Of a stretch of DNA of 64,000 bases, positions 1 to 11,974 are shown in pieces. Under the pieces are notes generated by a model, which saw only the letters and a list, made by a program, of their open reading frames with translations, searched no databases and was not told where the DNA came from. The position numbers were made by a program, and so were the translations under genes. The DNA comes from Amyelois transitella (Eukaryota; Arthropoda; Insecta; Lepidoptera; Pyralidae). Location of the stretch: contig NC_083507.1 in assembly GCF_032362555.1 (NCBI RefSeq), positions 8,125,001-8,189,000 of the forward strand, written 5' to 3'. Within the stretch, counting starts at the first letter, position 1. Each line of letters begins with the position of its first letter.

Positions 1-13
1 AAACCTATCTAAC

Positions 14-806
14 TAGGGATGGCGATTCGCTCCGACAAAGGTCGATTCGAATGGTGACCGGATGTATCGATTCACAAAAAAAATCGAGTTCTAAAAGATC
101 AATTTCTAAAAAATCTATACTTTTTCAAGTTTGCATTTATAATCTTTACTAATATTATAAAGCTGAAGAGTTTGTTTGTTTGAACGCGCTATTCTCAGGA
201 ACTACTGGTTCGAATTGAAAAATTCGTTTTGCGATAAATAGACCATTTATCGAGGAAGGCTTTAGGCTATTTAACATCACGCTGCAACTTTTAGGAGCAA
301 AGAAATAATAGAATATGTGAAAAAAACGGGGAAAATTATTCATCCTTGAGTAGACTTGACGAAGTCGCGGGCACAGCTAGTGTATCTGTAACATCAGTGT
401 AATCCATTTTATGAAAAACAAGATAGATAACTTAATGACTGACCTCTCACCAGTAAAATCAGTTTTTTAGTTCATTCAAAAATAGCACCTTTATTAGGTA
501 CCTTATCAAAGTTATAGAGCCTTGACATAGACATGACAAACAAAGAGAACAATCAACTTTTTTTTCAGTTTTTGAGTAATTTACCCTGTTATTGGCAACA
601 CCGTAATATTACTGATACATTAAACGATTCAACCAATTGTTAATGTTTTTATGGATTTTACCAAAACAAAAACAATGTAATGATGATTTTAAAGGGTGAA
701 ATATCAATTCTCAGGATTGATTCAGTACTATATATTGATATAAAAAATCGATCGTATGGCTTGAAAAACGATTATTAGATTAATCGATCTCAGGTCGCCA
801 TCCCTA
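14..806. mobile_element. Non-autonomous TIR element ending TAGGGATGGCGA
   Basis: The left end reads TAGGGATGGCGA (14-25) and the right end is its exact reverse complement, TCGCCATCCCTA (795-806). Both ends are followed inward by ATCGATT-rich sequence in inverted orientation. The flanks share only a short ATCT-like stretch, so the target duplication and the superfamily (hAT is one option) are uncertain. It has no transposase and contains a nested Helitron-like copy. Its right end is 117 bp upstream of the TBPH start codon. Confidence 0.6.
147..381 (+). mobile_element. Lep1-type Helitron-like repeat, copy 1
   Basis: Starts TACTAATATTATAAAGCTGA and ends GTCGCGGGCACAGCTAGT. The same repeat recurs at 14943-15212 and, inverted, at 54710-54973, including the internal stretch around GACCATTTATCGAGGAAGG. 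A CTAGT terminus and this internal sequence match what I remember of Lep1 Helitron-like elements of Lepidoptera. Non-coding. Confidence 0.65.
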
Positions 807-923
807 TCTCTTATTCTCTCAGAAAAAAAATAGGTAATTGGTAGATTTCTCTCACTCATTTCTTTTGGTTGCGAGTTGCTTATACCTAGTTTGTTCAAGT
901 AGTTATTACTTATTTTTGTCACA

Positions 924-2273
924 ATGTGTGCTAAATCAAACAAATATAATGAAGATTTATTTGATTATATTCGAGTAAGTGAAGACGAGGATGATTCCAA
1001 TGCCGTGGAAATCCCATGTGAAATGGACGGCACCTTGTTGTTGTCTACACTCGTTGCTCAGTTTCCTGGAGCGTGTGGTTTAAAATATCGACATCCTGAA
1101 AGCAAATGTATACGTGGCATTCGTCTAAGCGATGGCAAACTTCATCCACCTAGTGAAGTAGGATGGAGTAAGCATCTATATATTTGTGTGTTTCCCAAAG
1201 AAAATAAACGTAAAATGGAGGACGTCTCGCCAGAAAACTCCGCAGCAAAAACAAAACGATTGGAGAAAAAACTTACTTGTTCAGACCTAATATGCCTAGG
1301 TCTACCTTGGAAATCAACCGAAGATTCAATAAAACAATATTTTGAGAAATTTGGTGAAGTAGTAATGGTGCAATTAAAAAAAGATAAGAATGGATCATTC
1401 AAAGGGTTCGGCTTTATTCGTTTCGCAACTTACGCCTCGCAGATGAGAGCACTAGCACAGCGACATAATATTGATGGCCGATGGGTAGATGTCCGGATCC
1501 CCAACTCAAAAGAAGGTGTAGTACCTCAGATGCCCTGTAAAGTATTTGTGGGTAGGTGCACTGAAGATATGACTGCTGATGATCTTCGTGAATATTTCTC
1601 TAAATTTGGAGAGGTAACTGACGTTTTTGTACCTCGGCCATTCCGTGCTTTCGGATTTGTAACTTTCTTGGATCCTGAAGTTGCACAGAGTCTCTGTGGT
1701 GAAGACCATGTTATCAAAGGAGCATCAGTGTCTGTGTCTAGTGCTGCACCAAAAATCAAGAGTAAATCTAATCAAAACTGGAAGGATGACTCTTATGGCA
1801 GTAACAACTGGGAAGGCAATAGGTCTGGTTCTAGTTCAGGACCTAACAACAATGGTGGAAACAGTAACATTGATTCACTTAATATGCAAAATTTAGGTAT
1901 CAATCCCAATGGTGGTCCCCCTGCTAATTTCAATTTGCCAATAAGTCTTGTTGCTGCTGCTCTGAATCAAGCTGGTTGGGGTGGGTTCTTGGGAGGCCCT
2001 GGAAACTCTGGCCCCAACAATTGGCAAGGAGGACCTCCACAGGGCAGTGGTGGAAATTCTGGTAAAAATTGGAATGGCAACCAGAACTGGGGTCAGAATG
2101 GTCCACCTCCCTCTTGGAATCAAGGAAGCGGAAGTGGTCAGGGTTGGAATGGTGGGAAAAATGGTAACTGGAACCAAGGAAATTGGTCCAATAGTAATCA
2201 AGGGCCTGGCTGGAATCCAAACGGAAGTAGTTCTGGGTCCAGCAGTGGATGGAACAACAAGTCACAAACATGA
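924..2273 (+). CDS. TBPH: TDP-43 orthologue, RNA-binding protein TBPH
   Basis: A 449-aa nuclear RNA-binding protein of the TDP-43 family, which acts in splicing, RNA stability and repression of cryptic exons. The N-terminal oligomerisation domain covers about residues 1-90. A basic NLS-like stretch KENKRK...KTKR is at about 92-112. RRM1 (118-193) has RNP2 LICLGLPW and RNP1 [11 protein letters not shown]2 (205-275) has RNP2 KVFVGR and RNP1 RAFGFVTF. From about 280 to the end it is a Gly/Asn/Ser/Gln-rich prion-like tail, and it keeps a short hydrophobic helix ([11 protein letters not shown], about 342-352) where vertebrate TDP-43 has its conserved helical segment. The whole protein is one uninterrupted exon, whereas the vertebrate gene has introns. 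The ATG at 924 is followed by the family N-terminus and lies in an acceptable context (cacaATGTG). Identification is firm; whether this is the parental gene or an old retrocopy is open. Confidence 0.95.
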   Translation: MCAKSNKYNEDLFDYIRVSEDEDDSNAVEIPCEMDGTLLLSTLVAQFPGACGLKYRHPESKCIRGIRLSDGKLHPPSEVGWSKHLYICVFPKENKRKMEDVSPENSAAKTKRLEKKLTCSDLICLGLPWKSTEDSIKQYFEKFGEVVMVQLKKDKNGSFKGFGFIRFATYASQMRALAQRHNIDGRWVDVRIPNSKEGVVPQMPCKVFVGRCTEDMTADDLREYFSKFGEVTDVFVPRPFRAFGFVTFLDPEVAQSLCGEDHVIKGASVSVSSAAPKIKSKSNQNWKDDSYGSNNWEGNRSGSSSGPNNNGGNSNIDSLNMQNLGINPNGGPPANFNLPISLVAAALNQAGWGGFLGGPGNSGPNNWQGGPPQGSGGNSGKNWNGNQNWGQNGPPPSWNQGSGSGQGWNGGKNGNWNQGNWSNSNQGPGWNPNGSSSGSSSGWNNKSQT

Positions 2274-2996
2274 GGTGAGCTGTCTTCAAGAAGTCTTGAC
2301 AGGAATGTTTGCCAGAAAACATTAGAAATAGTTATATTTGGAATGTATAAGGATCTAAAGTTAAAATGTAAGAAGTATGATTTGTCATGTAAGGGGTCAT
2401 TCAAACATCTTGTTTTGTTCAGTAGGGAATAGGTAGGTACTCAGCTTATTTTTATCTCAAAAACAAAATGTTTGGGAAATCCAATTTAAGTTTTACTCTT
2501 TGATTCAACTAATTTACTTTATTATTTAGTACCTACCTGCTTGATATATTCCCACATGAATTCCTATGCAAACAGGAAAACTTAGTGAATAAATAAAACT
2601 GTGGGCTTTGTAACTATATTCCATACATTAAGATATAAAAAATAGTTTTAATTTATGTTTATAATTTATTTCAGAAATTTAAACAGCTGTTTAAATATGA
2701 CTTTTATCTAGACTTATAATATGATACCTATTTATTTTGCCATAGAGATTAATTTGGTAATGGTTTACATAATGTACTTTCAAAATTTTTTGAGAGTTGA
2801 ATAAAGAATGTGTGAATGATGCCCTAGAAGGACATGTGGTAAAAATATCACAGCAAGTAATTGTATCTCCAAATTTGTTTGTACCTACCTAATGAACTCC
2901 CATAGAGGGTGACTAAAGCAGTGTGTATAGTTTGTGATTGGTGTGTCAATGGTTTTAGTTAATAAAAAGTATGTACTGAGATGGATGTTTTTATTT
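2274..2996 (+). other. TBPH: TBPH 3'UTR with three AATAAA signals and GU-rich tracts
   Basis: After the TGA stop there is no further coding sequence. AATAAA hexamers lie at 2588-2597 (two overlapping), 2800-2805 and 2961-2966, allowing several 3' ends. Runs rich in UGUG occur at about 2807-2816, 2920-2945 and, beyond the last signal, 3174-3182. TDP-43 proteins bind UG-rich RNA, so these are candidate autoregulatory sites. The stop codon is immediately followed by a donor-like GAG|GTGAGC. Confidence 0.55.
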
Positions 2997-5900
2997 GGTT
3001 TATGGGTGGTTTATTACTGGATTGAAGTATGGTAGCCAAGCTGAGCTATTACTTATAATATATAAAAACTGCAAATGTTAAGGGAATCTAATAGGAATTT
3101 TGGATGTGAATGTATTTCTTATGAAGGAAATCAATTTAAATTAAGAAACAGGAAGGATGCTTTATGGGAAACGGTGTGTGTCTCATGGAACATGATTGCG
3201 GTGTCAAAACTCTATGATAAACAATGATATAAAGTAAGCTGGGACTTTTGCAAGTGGATTATACCTGAGGCTGAGCTGCAAATCGTGAGTGAGTCCAGTG
3301 TATTGTCAAGTGTGATGTTACAAGTCCTTATTGAGTGGAAACTGCTTCACAGCATGTTATTACATTTTGTGCAGTTGAAATGGCGAAATTGTCAAGAATG
3401 TGTAAAATAAGGTGTGTATTCAAAGTAATCTCGGTATAATTATATCCTTAGACAATTCTTTATGAATATTATCTTCTATTTCTGAATATTATTTAATTTA
3501 GTTTGTTTTATTGCATTTTCATTTTTGAATATGTTGATAATTTAAAAATTTGCAGGAAATTTTTGGAGAAACTGAATTGAATTCAGTTCGAATTTTCTAC
3601 ATTGAAAAGGGACAATCAGAATCATATATAGTTATGATTATCATAGTCCAACAGACAAGGGGAAATGTATTGTAAGTAACTCCTACTAAAACACAGAACA
3701 GTATCAAAGCCCACACCACCATCACCATTCTCATGGCCTTTTCTCTTTCTTTAGGGGTCCACATACTAACTGGAGTAGACGTGTAAAGCGGGCTACACAC
3801 GCCAACTTCAGGGACAATCTAGGACGTAGGAGTGGGGATGACGTTGATGAGTGATGTTTGTAGGCAAGCAGTGCGGCAGCAGCGCGAGACCACCCTTGCT
3901 CTCTATTGCAAGCGACTATTGTCTGGCGTTCATGGCTGCTAACCAGTGTAATCTTACCCAGTTTGGATAGCATTAGATTGCATTAGGTGAAAGTGCTTAT
4001 TATACCCTTAGCCTTTACGACATCGACACCACACAGCACAAGATAGCAGAAATTTTAACTTTTTGTCTGGTTAATCTAATATTCTGGTAAATGACCGATT
4101 GGCCAGATCAAAGGAGACATGGTACATACACATGTATGTATGTATGTCACATAGACAGATACTTCCCAGGATGACTAACATCGTTCCTATATGCTTATTA
4201 TAGAATTTCTTAAGGGTGAAGTCGCGCGCAAATGCAGTAACCAACCCTCTGTCTGAAGCAAACACATGGGGCTGTTATATTTTTTAAATAAAATAATTTT
4301 TATAACATTATGGTGTATCATTTATTCTATTTTCATGCTGTGGCTGTTTACCCGGTCGTATCCTCCAGACCTTTGTCCTTCGATGGACTATCGACGGACA
4401 ATCCCAAAGTATGTAAATAAAGTAATTACTAAAAGCGACTCCAGTTTGATCTCAGTTTTGTGCCACTTAAGATGTCTACAAGAAAGATGGAAATTGTAGA
4501 ATTCCTGAAGGTTTATTAGAGCAAAGCACTTAATTAGCAGAACTCGAAGATCATTCCAATTTAAACGCCCAAAGTAACAATTTTAGGACGAAAAACAAGG
4601 TCAAAAATAATGTTAATTTATAAAGCAGTCTACACGTAAGTACATGGGTTTTTATTCTGAAATATTTTACAACGAAAATAGGTATAAAGATTAAATACAG
4701 TCAAAAAGAATAGGTGTCATTCAATAGTAATTTCAATGCTTAGGTACTCGAATATGCAACACTAATTATTAAATTAAAGATTATGTAGTTGAAATTGCTA
4801 TCTGCATTTGTTTTACAAATGCTAATTGTAATTGACATAAAATTTTTCATTTACCAAAATTAGGCAAACGATTTTTTTGGATAAGAATGAGTTCAAGAGC
4901 ACCATATCATATATAGCATTATCAGTTACATTCCAAATTGTTACATCACAAGATCATCACATGTTATGAGATCCATGGCAATATCATTCAAATGACTGAA
5001 CCATGAAGTACCTACCTATTACTATTTGGGTAAAATATATACACCTATTATTTACATATATTTCGTATAGTACTAATAGTAACTATAACAATACATAGGT
5101 ACTTATTCCACACGTGTATCAACATTAAACAATCAAACTTTACAGAAAAAACGCTTTCGCTGTATAGACTAGTTCGCTTGATAAGTAGTTATAATAATTA
5201 GTGTGATGTAAAACCTCAAATGCCTAAACGCACTGTGCGTTTCCTACGAGCATAAGCTTTAGGTATCCATATGTGAGAGATAGTTTTAGAAAGTTCCTAT
5301 TGGTTCCGAAAAGTTCTTAACATTCTACGCCATTGAACTCTGCCCAAAGTTATTGAAAATTTAAGAGTCACTTCTTCCAGCTTCAGCAGTTTCAGAAACC
5401 GGAGATCAATGTTATTGGAAATACATAATATTTTAACATCAAGAAGTTCTAAGTCGGTCATCTGATGGAGCTTGAATACGTTTTCACTCTCAGTAATCAT
5501 TCTACGTTTAACATTTTAGACATTATATTTAAGATAAATTTCTATTACAACTTTTTACCCAGTACAATCTAGAGATTCAAGACTAATTCAAGATTATATC
5601 AATTGAGCGCATTGAAACAGATGTCTCGATAAGTCTACATTCAAATAGGTAAATATTTATAGATATAAATAGAGCTATTTTTAATTATTATCAAATCCAT
5701 CAACTCTATTTAAATTTGTACACATATAGAAAAATTTTCCTTGTGCGCTGTCCGGCTGAAGAATGCAGGCCTGAGTCTGCTAAATTTTGCGAGCAAAATG
5801 ATGCGAAAAACTGGCGAAACTGACTATCGAGGTCCACCTTTCATTTATATAGAGGTTCAACCTCATAAACTCGCTCACATAAGTAGTTTATCTCTAGTTC

Positions 5901-6677
5901 GTGGTGTGATGGTATGAACCGATGTGGCGCGGCTTACTCTACTGTTGAAGTATATAAGATTTTTGGAAATGTTAGTAATGATTTAGTCAGAAACCAATAT
6001 GGCACATGACATACCTAAATTGATGTAGTGGGCGGCTGGTAATGCTGATCCTTTATACAATAAATTAAAACCGAAGGGAGTTCGTAATTTACGTACAAAA
6101 ATAAGCCCTAACTAACCATCACTAACCGTATACCAACAAAATATTGATGAATGATGATATTTATATGGATGTTATAATAAGTAAATAATAAGATTTAAAT
6201 ACTATATAAAACTTCGGTTAGTTAATCAGGGATTAGAGAAATGGTCTTCGCAAATTGTTCGAATAAATTTCAACTTTCAGGCTTATTACATTATTATTCT
6301 CTGATAGAAAAAGGCCATCGAATAAATTACAGTTGAATTTTGTGGACTAAAGTAACGAAGTCACAAACAAAATAACATTTGCGTGACGTCAGTCTCTTGG
6401 TAGTTTTTTTCTCAGATAAATATCAACCTTTTAATTATTAGGCAATCATCTTAGAATGTAATAACATTGATAGCTTTTGTTTAATTAACAAGATGAAGTC
6501 AATTTTATCACATATTGCTACAAATAATGGCCGTAAAATCATTTGTTACGGAATAAAGTCTTTTACACGTTACAATTACATACTAAAGTAAATATGTACA
6601 ATGTAACAGAATATGAATAATGAACGATACATTTGACAAAGGCAAGATTAATCTCAATCTTCACACATATATTTGTA
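2997..6677. other. Intergenic stretch without a convincing gene
   Basis: AT-rich DNA between the TBPH 3' end and the RNF168-like polyadenylation signal. I see no exon series with domain homology. Items noted: a TGTA/TATG run near 4132-4147, a fragment resembling a Helitron end (GAAGTCGCGCGC) near 4219, and a short open segment at 4266-4408 with one hydrophobic span followed by a donor-like AAA|GTATGT but no partner exons. Confidence 0.5.
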
Positions 6678-6683
6678 TTTATT
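6678..6683 (-). terminator. Poly(A) signal of the RNF168-like gene
   Basis: TTTATT on the + strand is AATAAA on the coding strand, about 170 nt downstream of the stop codon at 6855. It is the nearest canonical hexamer downstream of that gene. Confidence 0.45.
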
Positions 6684-6854
6684 AGCTGTCATATGATTTA
6701 ATACAACATTTACACTGTAATATTATATATGAATGGGTTTCCCACGCAATTAATGAATCACCTGATTGACTCGATTTGGACTAAATAATGCAATAGACGA
6801 ATACTGAGACCGTTTATGCTATATACCTAGTTGACGATTTCTTCCATGCCAAAA

Positions 6855-9800
6855 TTATACTTTTAATTTCTTAGCGGGCCTGAGGGCGTAGCTGAGAGTC
6901 ACTTGGCGCTTGACGGGCGCACGCCGAAGATGCCTTCTGCTGTTCCACTCCGCATCTATTTTACGCGCTATTTCAAGATCATTCTTCTCTTGTTCTATTA
7001 ATTTTTCAATCCTAAGTTGCTCATTCACTATATTCTTTAGATCACAATTTTTCAATGGACTAGACAAGTTTTTTACGGCTAAATTTATCTTATTGTTATT
7101 TATAGTCTCGGGAATTGGCGATGGACACTCAAATTCTTTTTTGGCATTTGATTTTTTGGAATCACTTCTCAAATATGGCCTTCGCTCTGAAGCTACTTTC
7201 CTTTCTTTTAATTTTGCTTTTTTAGGCGTGGTTTCATTTTCATCTTTAGACATACTTCCCATAGACCTAGTTCGTCGCAAGTTTCGCTTCAAATTCTTTT
7301 CTGGTTTTTGTTTCATGATGCCGTCTGTTTGAAGTCCCGTAGGTTTGCTTCTGTTTGGAGCACATCTTTTAACGGGTAGTATTGGTGCAGTCTGAGAATT
7401 AATGACTCCATGTTTCTTGACCCTTTGTCGAGTATTCGTTTCACATTTAATATGGTTCTGAAATTACATTTGAAAACAAACTGATTAATTTTTTAGTAAA
7501 AAGTATTTCATCTATACTATTATTATTAGGATAATCATCTGAAATACTGAAACGATCATGATAATTCTTTCATCATTAAAAGGTACATAATCTGCGGGTG
7601 TTATAGGCTATATAAACCACGAGGCAAGCTGCAAGTTTAAAATAATAGAAGAAATAGAAGCTAACTTAATTAGTTTATAATAAAAAATATATATTATATA
7701 GGCAGTCAAAACTGCAATAGTCTGTGTATCACAAATGCAAAACACATAAGTTGCAGAACATAAGTTATTGTAAAATCAATGATTTACCTTATTAAAAGTA
7801 TAACCATTTAGTAGTACTACAAACGCAGAAGGGAGGTTTTTTGCTATGGATAGATGTCGAAGTCGGCATAGTCCCTCTAAATACTGGTCTTGAGTCGGAG
7901 CTGTGACATAACCAGGAAAGGAAGACTCTTGCTCTGCTCGCACACTAGGTATTCTTAATGGCAAACCTTTTCCTACAGTAAAGCTGAGAAAGAAATAAAA
8001 ATTTACTATAGGTGGAAAGTTAGAAAAGGATATGTGAATGTGTGTTTGTTACTCTTTCACGCAGTGACTTTACTACTGAACTGATTTTGATAAAATTTAG
8101 TATACAGATAGAATATAACCTGAAAAAACATATTGGGTTTTTATTTTGAAATTCCTAGTAACTAGTGAGAATATATTTGGACAGTTGTTTGTGTCTACTT
8201 AAATAATTAGTCCTTTTTAAATATGTGGCATTTTTAGGAAATTATCACTACTAAACATAGAATCACTTTACCAACCATAAGTCCACAATAAGCTTAATGT
8301 CCTTTGTTTAATAAAACAATATAAATATAAACAAGATAGATATTTTTTTAATTCTCTCCTTGAAAAATAAAACTATGTTTATCTTAGTAAATTCATAAAT
8401 GGAACTAACCCAGTTGGTGTTGTTGCTTCTATTGGTTTGAAGTAACATAACTCTTGCCTCATGGAGTCCACACTTCCTGTTTCTATACTCCTATTTTCGA
8501 TAGATTTTTGTTGGAGTATTCCTGACTGAGGCAAGGGAAGAGATACTAATAATGACTGTGGTGCATTAGACTTTGTGTTTGTTTTATCCTGGTGTTCATC
8601 TTCTTTACTGTTTAACACTTCTGGCTCCACTTTCTGATAAAATAAATAAAAATCTCTTACTCTCAATAACGCAATCACAATGACATCTCTTTGTGCCCTT
8701 TGACATTTCCTCAAAGCTTTGATGTACCTATGCTAAATAAATCTAACTGAGTTGAAATTAGGGTAGGGTAAAACATAATGTCTTTATTCAGTAAACAAGC
8801 CACACACATACATATATTTTTTTATACACAAATACAGTGTATATTTTTGGTGTGTGTCTTACCTTTTCTTCAATACTATCCCCATTTTCTTTATTCCAAA
8901 TATTAGACTTGTATTCCATTTTCTTATTGAGAAAATTTTTGAGTGATTTGCCATAACTTGGAATCAATTCAGGGGATCCACCGTTGTTACATTGTACTGA
9001 AGGTTCTTTAGGAGTAGAATTGTCTGTACTTGTATTATCATCGGTTAAAAGTGGACTACTGAAACACCAATAGGACTTTTAAATAAACACCGTTTTCTAA
9101 ATAAATAGATTTAATCTGATTTTATCCTGCTTTCCTCAATATAAATTGAATGAATTAAATGATAAACACTATAATTACTGCAATATTAAATTGCTATAAG
9201 TTGGTGAAGAAATATATTTCTCCATAGACCTGAATCTTAGAAGTTTAATAATAAAATATATAATATTATGTTATGAATTTTTAAAATGTATAGTTGTATT
9301 GGTACATATCCTATATCACAATCTTGAATGTTCTTTGGAGCAAGCGCAATAACACTATTTTATTAAGTGCTCACATAAAACGAAGCAGTAATAACAAAAA
9401 AACCTGTCTCTATACACTACAGTTGAACTTTAACTTACTCTTTAACTATTGTCGCCTTGACTTTGGAAAGGTAGCCATCGATCTTTGTTGCTTTGAGTCG
9501 GGGTTTGGTCACAGATCTCAGACTCTGTTTTCTTGAAGATGTTCTTTCTCGAACTGCAGTCGCAGGTGTACTAATATTTTGTTCATGTTGCATTTCCTGA
9601 GCTAAAAGTTCATCTCTTTTAACTGCTTCTAAATACTTTCTATGAGCTTCTTCCTCTTCTTCTTGAATTTTTCTACAAAGTCCATCATTTAAATGTAAAC
9701 ATTAAATAAACTCACAAATAAAATCCTACTACAATAATATTATAAATGTGAAATGTGTGTAAGATGTGTTTAATATCTACTTGAAGGATTTGGATGAAAT

Positions 9801-11974
9801 TTGGAACACAAGTAGAATATAATAAAGCACTTTTCTTTATCTCAAAAGTCACGGCAGAAAAGCCAGCTAGTTAAAGACAGTTCTTGAAGCTGAAAATATG
9901 TCAATAGAATAGAATATACATATAATAGATTTATTTCCAAAATTGGATACAAGGTATCACTTATTAACGTCACGTGGAAAATATATCAAATCTTTATTTT
10001 ACTTTTGACATTACAATATGTAAAACCGCCTCCTGCCTGCGCCCAGTTCGCCGGCGGCGGTGTATGGGGGAGGTCGGATGTGTCCTCTTTCATACTTTTT
10101 GCGAAGCCTCTTTGCGAAGCATGACGCAAAGGTTTGCATTGCTGTCCACAACCTCTCTCTGTTGACCATCTGTCTCATAACAGCTGACAGAGAGAGGTTA
10201 TCCACCACAACCAAGAAAAACTCTGTCTTGATCCCAGGCTGGGCAAATGTTCAAGGTGTGCTGGCTGTCCTCATCAGCACATCCGTCACAGCGGTGGCAA
10301 ATAGCAGATGGCATTCAACCAAACAGGCACTGATACCATCCCAATCAATGGTTGAGTTGAGTGAAAAATATTAATGAAAAATTGAGAAAATGGTGAATTA
10401 CAAATCATATGACAACCATTGTGGGAATCAATTGTTTGAGAACATTTATATTTTTCTTTTTCTTATAAATTTGAAGCATAAGTGATAAAGTAGGTAAATA
10501 TTGGCAGTGCAACAGATATTTTACTCACTTAATCAATAATTCTGTTTGTTGTAAATGTTTCTGTTCAAGCTCCAGTCTTTCTGCTCTCAACCTCCTTAAC
10601 TCATTTTCATATTCTAATCTGATTTCACCTGGTGCACTAATCTGTGGTGCAGGTGGTAGCTCTGAAATATTTTTATAAGGTTAAAAGTATAAAACAAAAA
10701 GAAGCTGGTCATGATAAGAAATTATACATATTGCTAGCTTCTGCCCATGGATCCACCCACATCAAAAATACCCTATATCTGGCTCCATACTCCATACTAC
10801 TTGTATGCAAAATTTAATGAAATTGATTTAGTGGTTTTGATGTGAAAGACAGACAAACATACTTTTACATATATTATAAGGACTGTACCGAGAAGGCTCT
10901 TTAACTGTTTATTATTTTAAATAAGGAAACATTTTTTTTTAATGATTTGACAGTTAAAAAAAATGGGAGCAGTGCCTTGTATATGTGAGATGGACTAGGA
11001 ATATCTTGTCCAATTACATACATAATAGTTTTTCAGATATCCTTTGTTATTCCTATTAGTTGTCATATCTTTTGGTTTCAGTACTTCGGTTGATGTCAAA
11101 TTAATTATTTAAAACTAAGTTTACTGCTGCTTCCAAAGCATTAGTACAGAAGAATTGGTAACAAACTGCATTGCCGAAATTTCTTCAATAACTCAATTTC
11201 ACAATTATCCAAAATTAGAATAGAAATATGGACGAGAGAATATATTTACAATAAATTAGTAATACACAGTACACATACATAAATCAATTCTTTATCCCTA
11301 ATGGGGTAGATAGAGCCAATAGTCCTGAAAAGACTCAAAGGCCATGTTCAGCTGTAGGGCCTAATGATAGAACTGAGAAATATTAGTATGGATAATAAAT
11401 ATCCTACTTTTCAATGAATTGATTGATTGCAGTCAAAACAATAATCAATTGACAGCTGAGTTAAAACAGCTGTTGGGAAGCTTTTTAAAAATGTAGTTGT
11501 AGATAAAGTGACTTTTCCTCAGAGTAGTAAAAGTAAATGTGGTTTATTTCTGGCAAATTATTAAATTACTTTATAATAAACAAAATCATTCATAAACAGT
11601 AAATGGGCAGCATTTCCATTTTTACCTTCAGGCAAATGAATGTCTTCTCCTTTAGTCTTGATGTCAATTTCCCTTGAAAACTTAAATTTAATGAAATTCC
11701 AAAGATCAACATTCACCAAATTCTTTTGTTTTGTTGCGGTTCGAAGCCAAGATCCAATTCGTAAGCGGCAGAGAGGACAACATAAAGCATTATTTTCTAC
11801 GCTACCATTAAAACATCTTAAACAGAAGTCATGATAACATGGCAATGTTACAGGTTCCACTAGAATAGAATGGCAAATCGAACAGAACACGTCTTTAAGC
11901 TCCAATTTTTCCAATTTTAGCAATTTATTTTCAATTTTAGACAGCCGCTGCCGCTTCTTTGACTTGGCCGCCAT
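6855..11974 (-). CDS. RNF168-like RING E3 ubiquitin ligase
   Basis: Seven phase-consistent coding exons: 11974-11626, 10661-10529, 9672-9439, 9058-8863, 8633-8410, 7983-7788 and 7457-6855, giving 644 aa. The RING (residues 31-69) shows C31-C34-C46-H48-C51-C54-C66-C69 with the CPLC ending. Exon 2 starts a helical stretch containing SAPGEIR, which resembles the RNF168 segment after the RING, followed by a Glu-rich helix and a MIU-like motif DELLAQEMQHE (about 181-192). The last exon has a second MIU-like helix (IEKLIEQEKNDLEIARKID, about 594-612) followed by an RRHLRR patch, like the MIU2 plus LR motif of RNF168/RNF169. That family ubiquitinates H2A at DNA breaks; nuclear action is inferred. 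The ATG at 11974 (aaaATGGCG) is preferred over an upstream in-frame ATG at 12040 because of its context. Several LINE, SINE and Helitron pieces lie in its introns. RNF169-type function is the main alternative. Confidence 0.85.
8025..8160 (+). mobile_element. Helitron-like repeat fragment (type B)
   Basis: Contains the typical series: a TGTTTGTTACTCTTTCACGC stretch, an ACTGAACTGATTTTGATAAA-type core and a GATAGAATATAACCTG block. The same core appears at 36295-36487 and, diverged, at 9735-9874. It lies in an intron of the RNF168-like gene and lacks both termini. Confidence 0.5.
9735..9874 (+). mobile_element. Helitron-like repeat (type B), diverged
   Basis: Begins ATAATATTATAAATGTGAAA, passes through GGATTTGGATGAAATTTGGA and ends AAAGCCAGCTAGT. 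Ends and middle match the Helitron-like type B series, but the CGCGGGC block before the terminus is degraded. Confidence 0.5.
10011..10330 (-). mobile_element. Non-LTR retrotransposon, C-terminal fragment
   Basis: On the minus strand this translates, with frame breaks, to a Cys-rich knuckle, an EHTL-like NICPAW motif (HTLNICPAWDQDR), a VVVDNLSLSAVMRQMV block and a basic tail. This matches the zinc-knuckle C-terminus seen after the reverse transcriptase in R1/jockey-like LINEs of insects. It is more GC-rich than the surrounding intron and carries no complete ORF. Confidence 0.55.
10727..10885 (-). mobile_element. Helitron-like repeat (type B), inverted
   Basis: Read on the minus strand it ends in CTAGC and contains the TTTTGATGTGAAAGACAGAC and AATTTAATGAAATT blocks in inverted order relative to the + strand copies. 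It lies in the intron between exons 1 and 2 of the RNF168-like gene. Confidence 0.45.
11270..11375 (-). mobile_element. SINE-like repeat, (TATG)-tail family, partial
   Basis: Inverted partial copy: ACATACATA, then a diverged version of the block giving GGTAGACAGAGCCAACAGTC, then TTCAGCTG. Full copies of the same repeat are at 28695-28980 and 62315-62560. Confidence 0.55.

Noticed and set aside
4266-4499. Short ORF starting MGLLYFLNKIIFITLW with one hydrophobic span and a donor-like GTATGT
   Set aside because: No partner exon up- or downstream, no clear acceptor, and no family match beyond a vague likeness to a single-pass membrane subunit.
10060-10374. Plus-strand 104-aa ORF in the RNF168-like intron
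   Set aside because: The minus strand of the same segment matches a LINE C-terminus; the plus ORF is its shadow.
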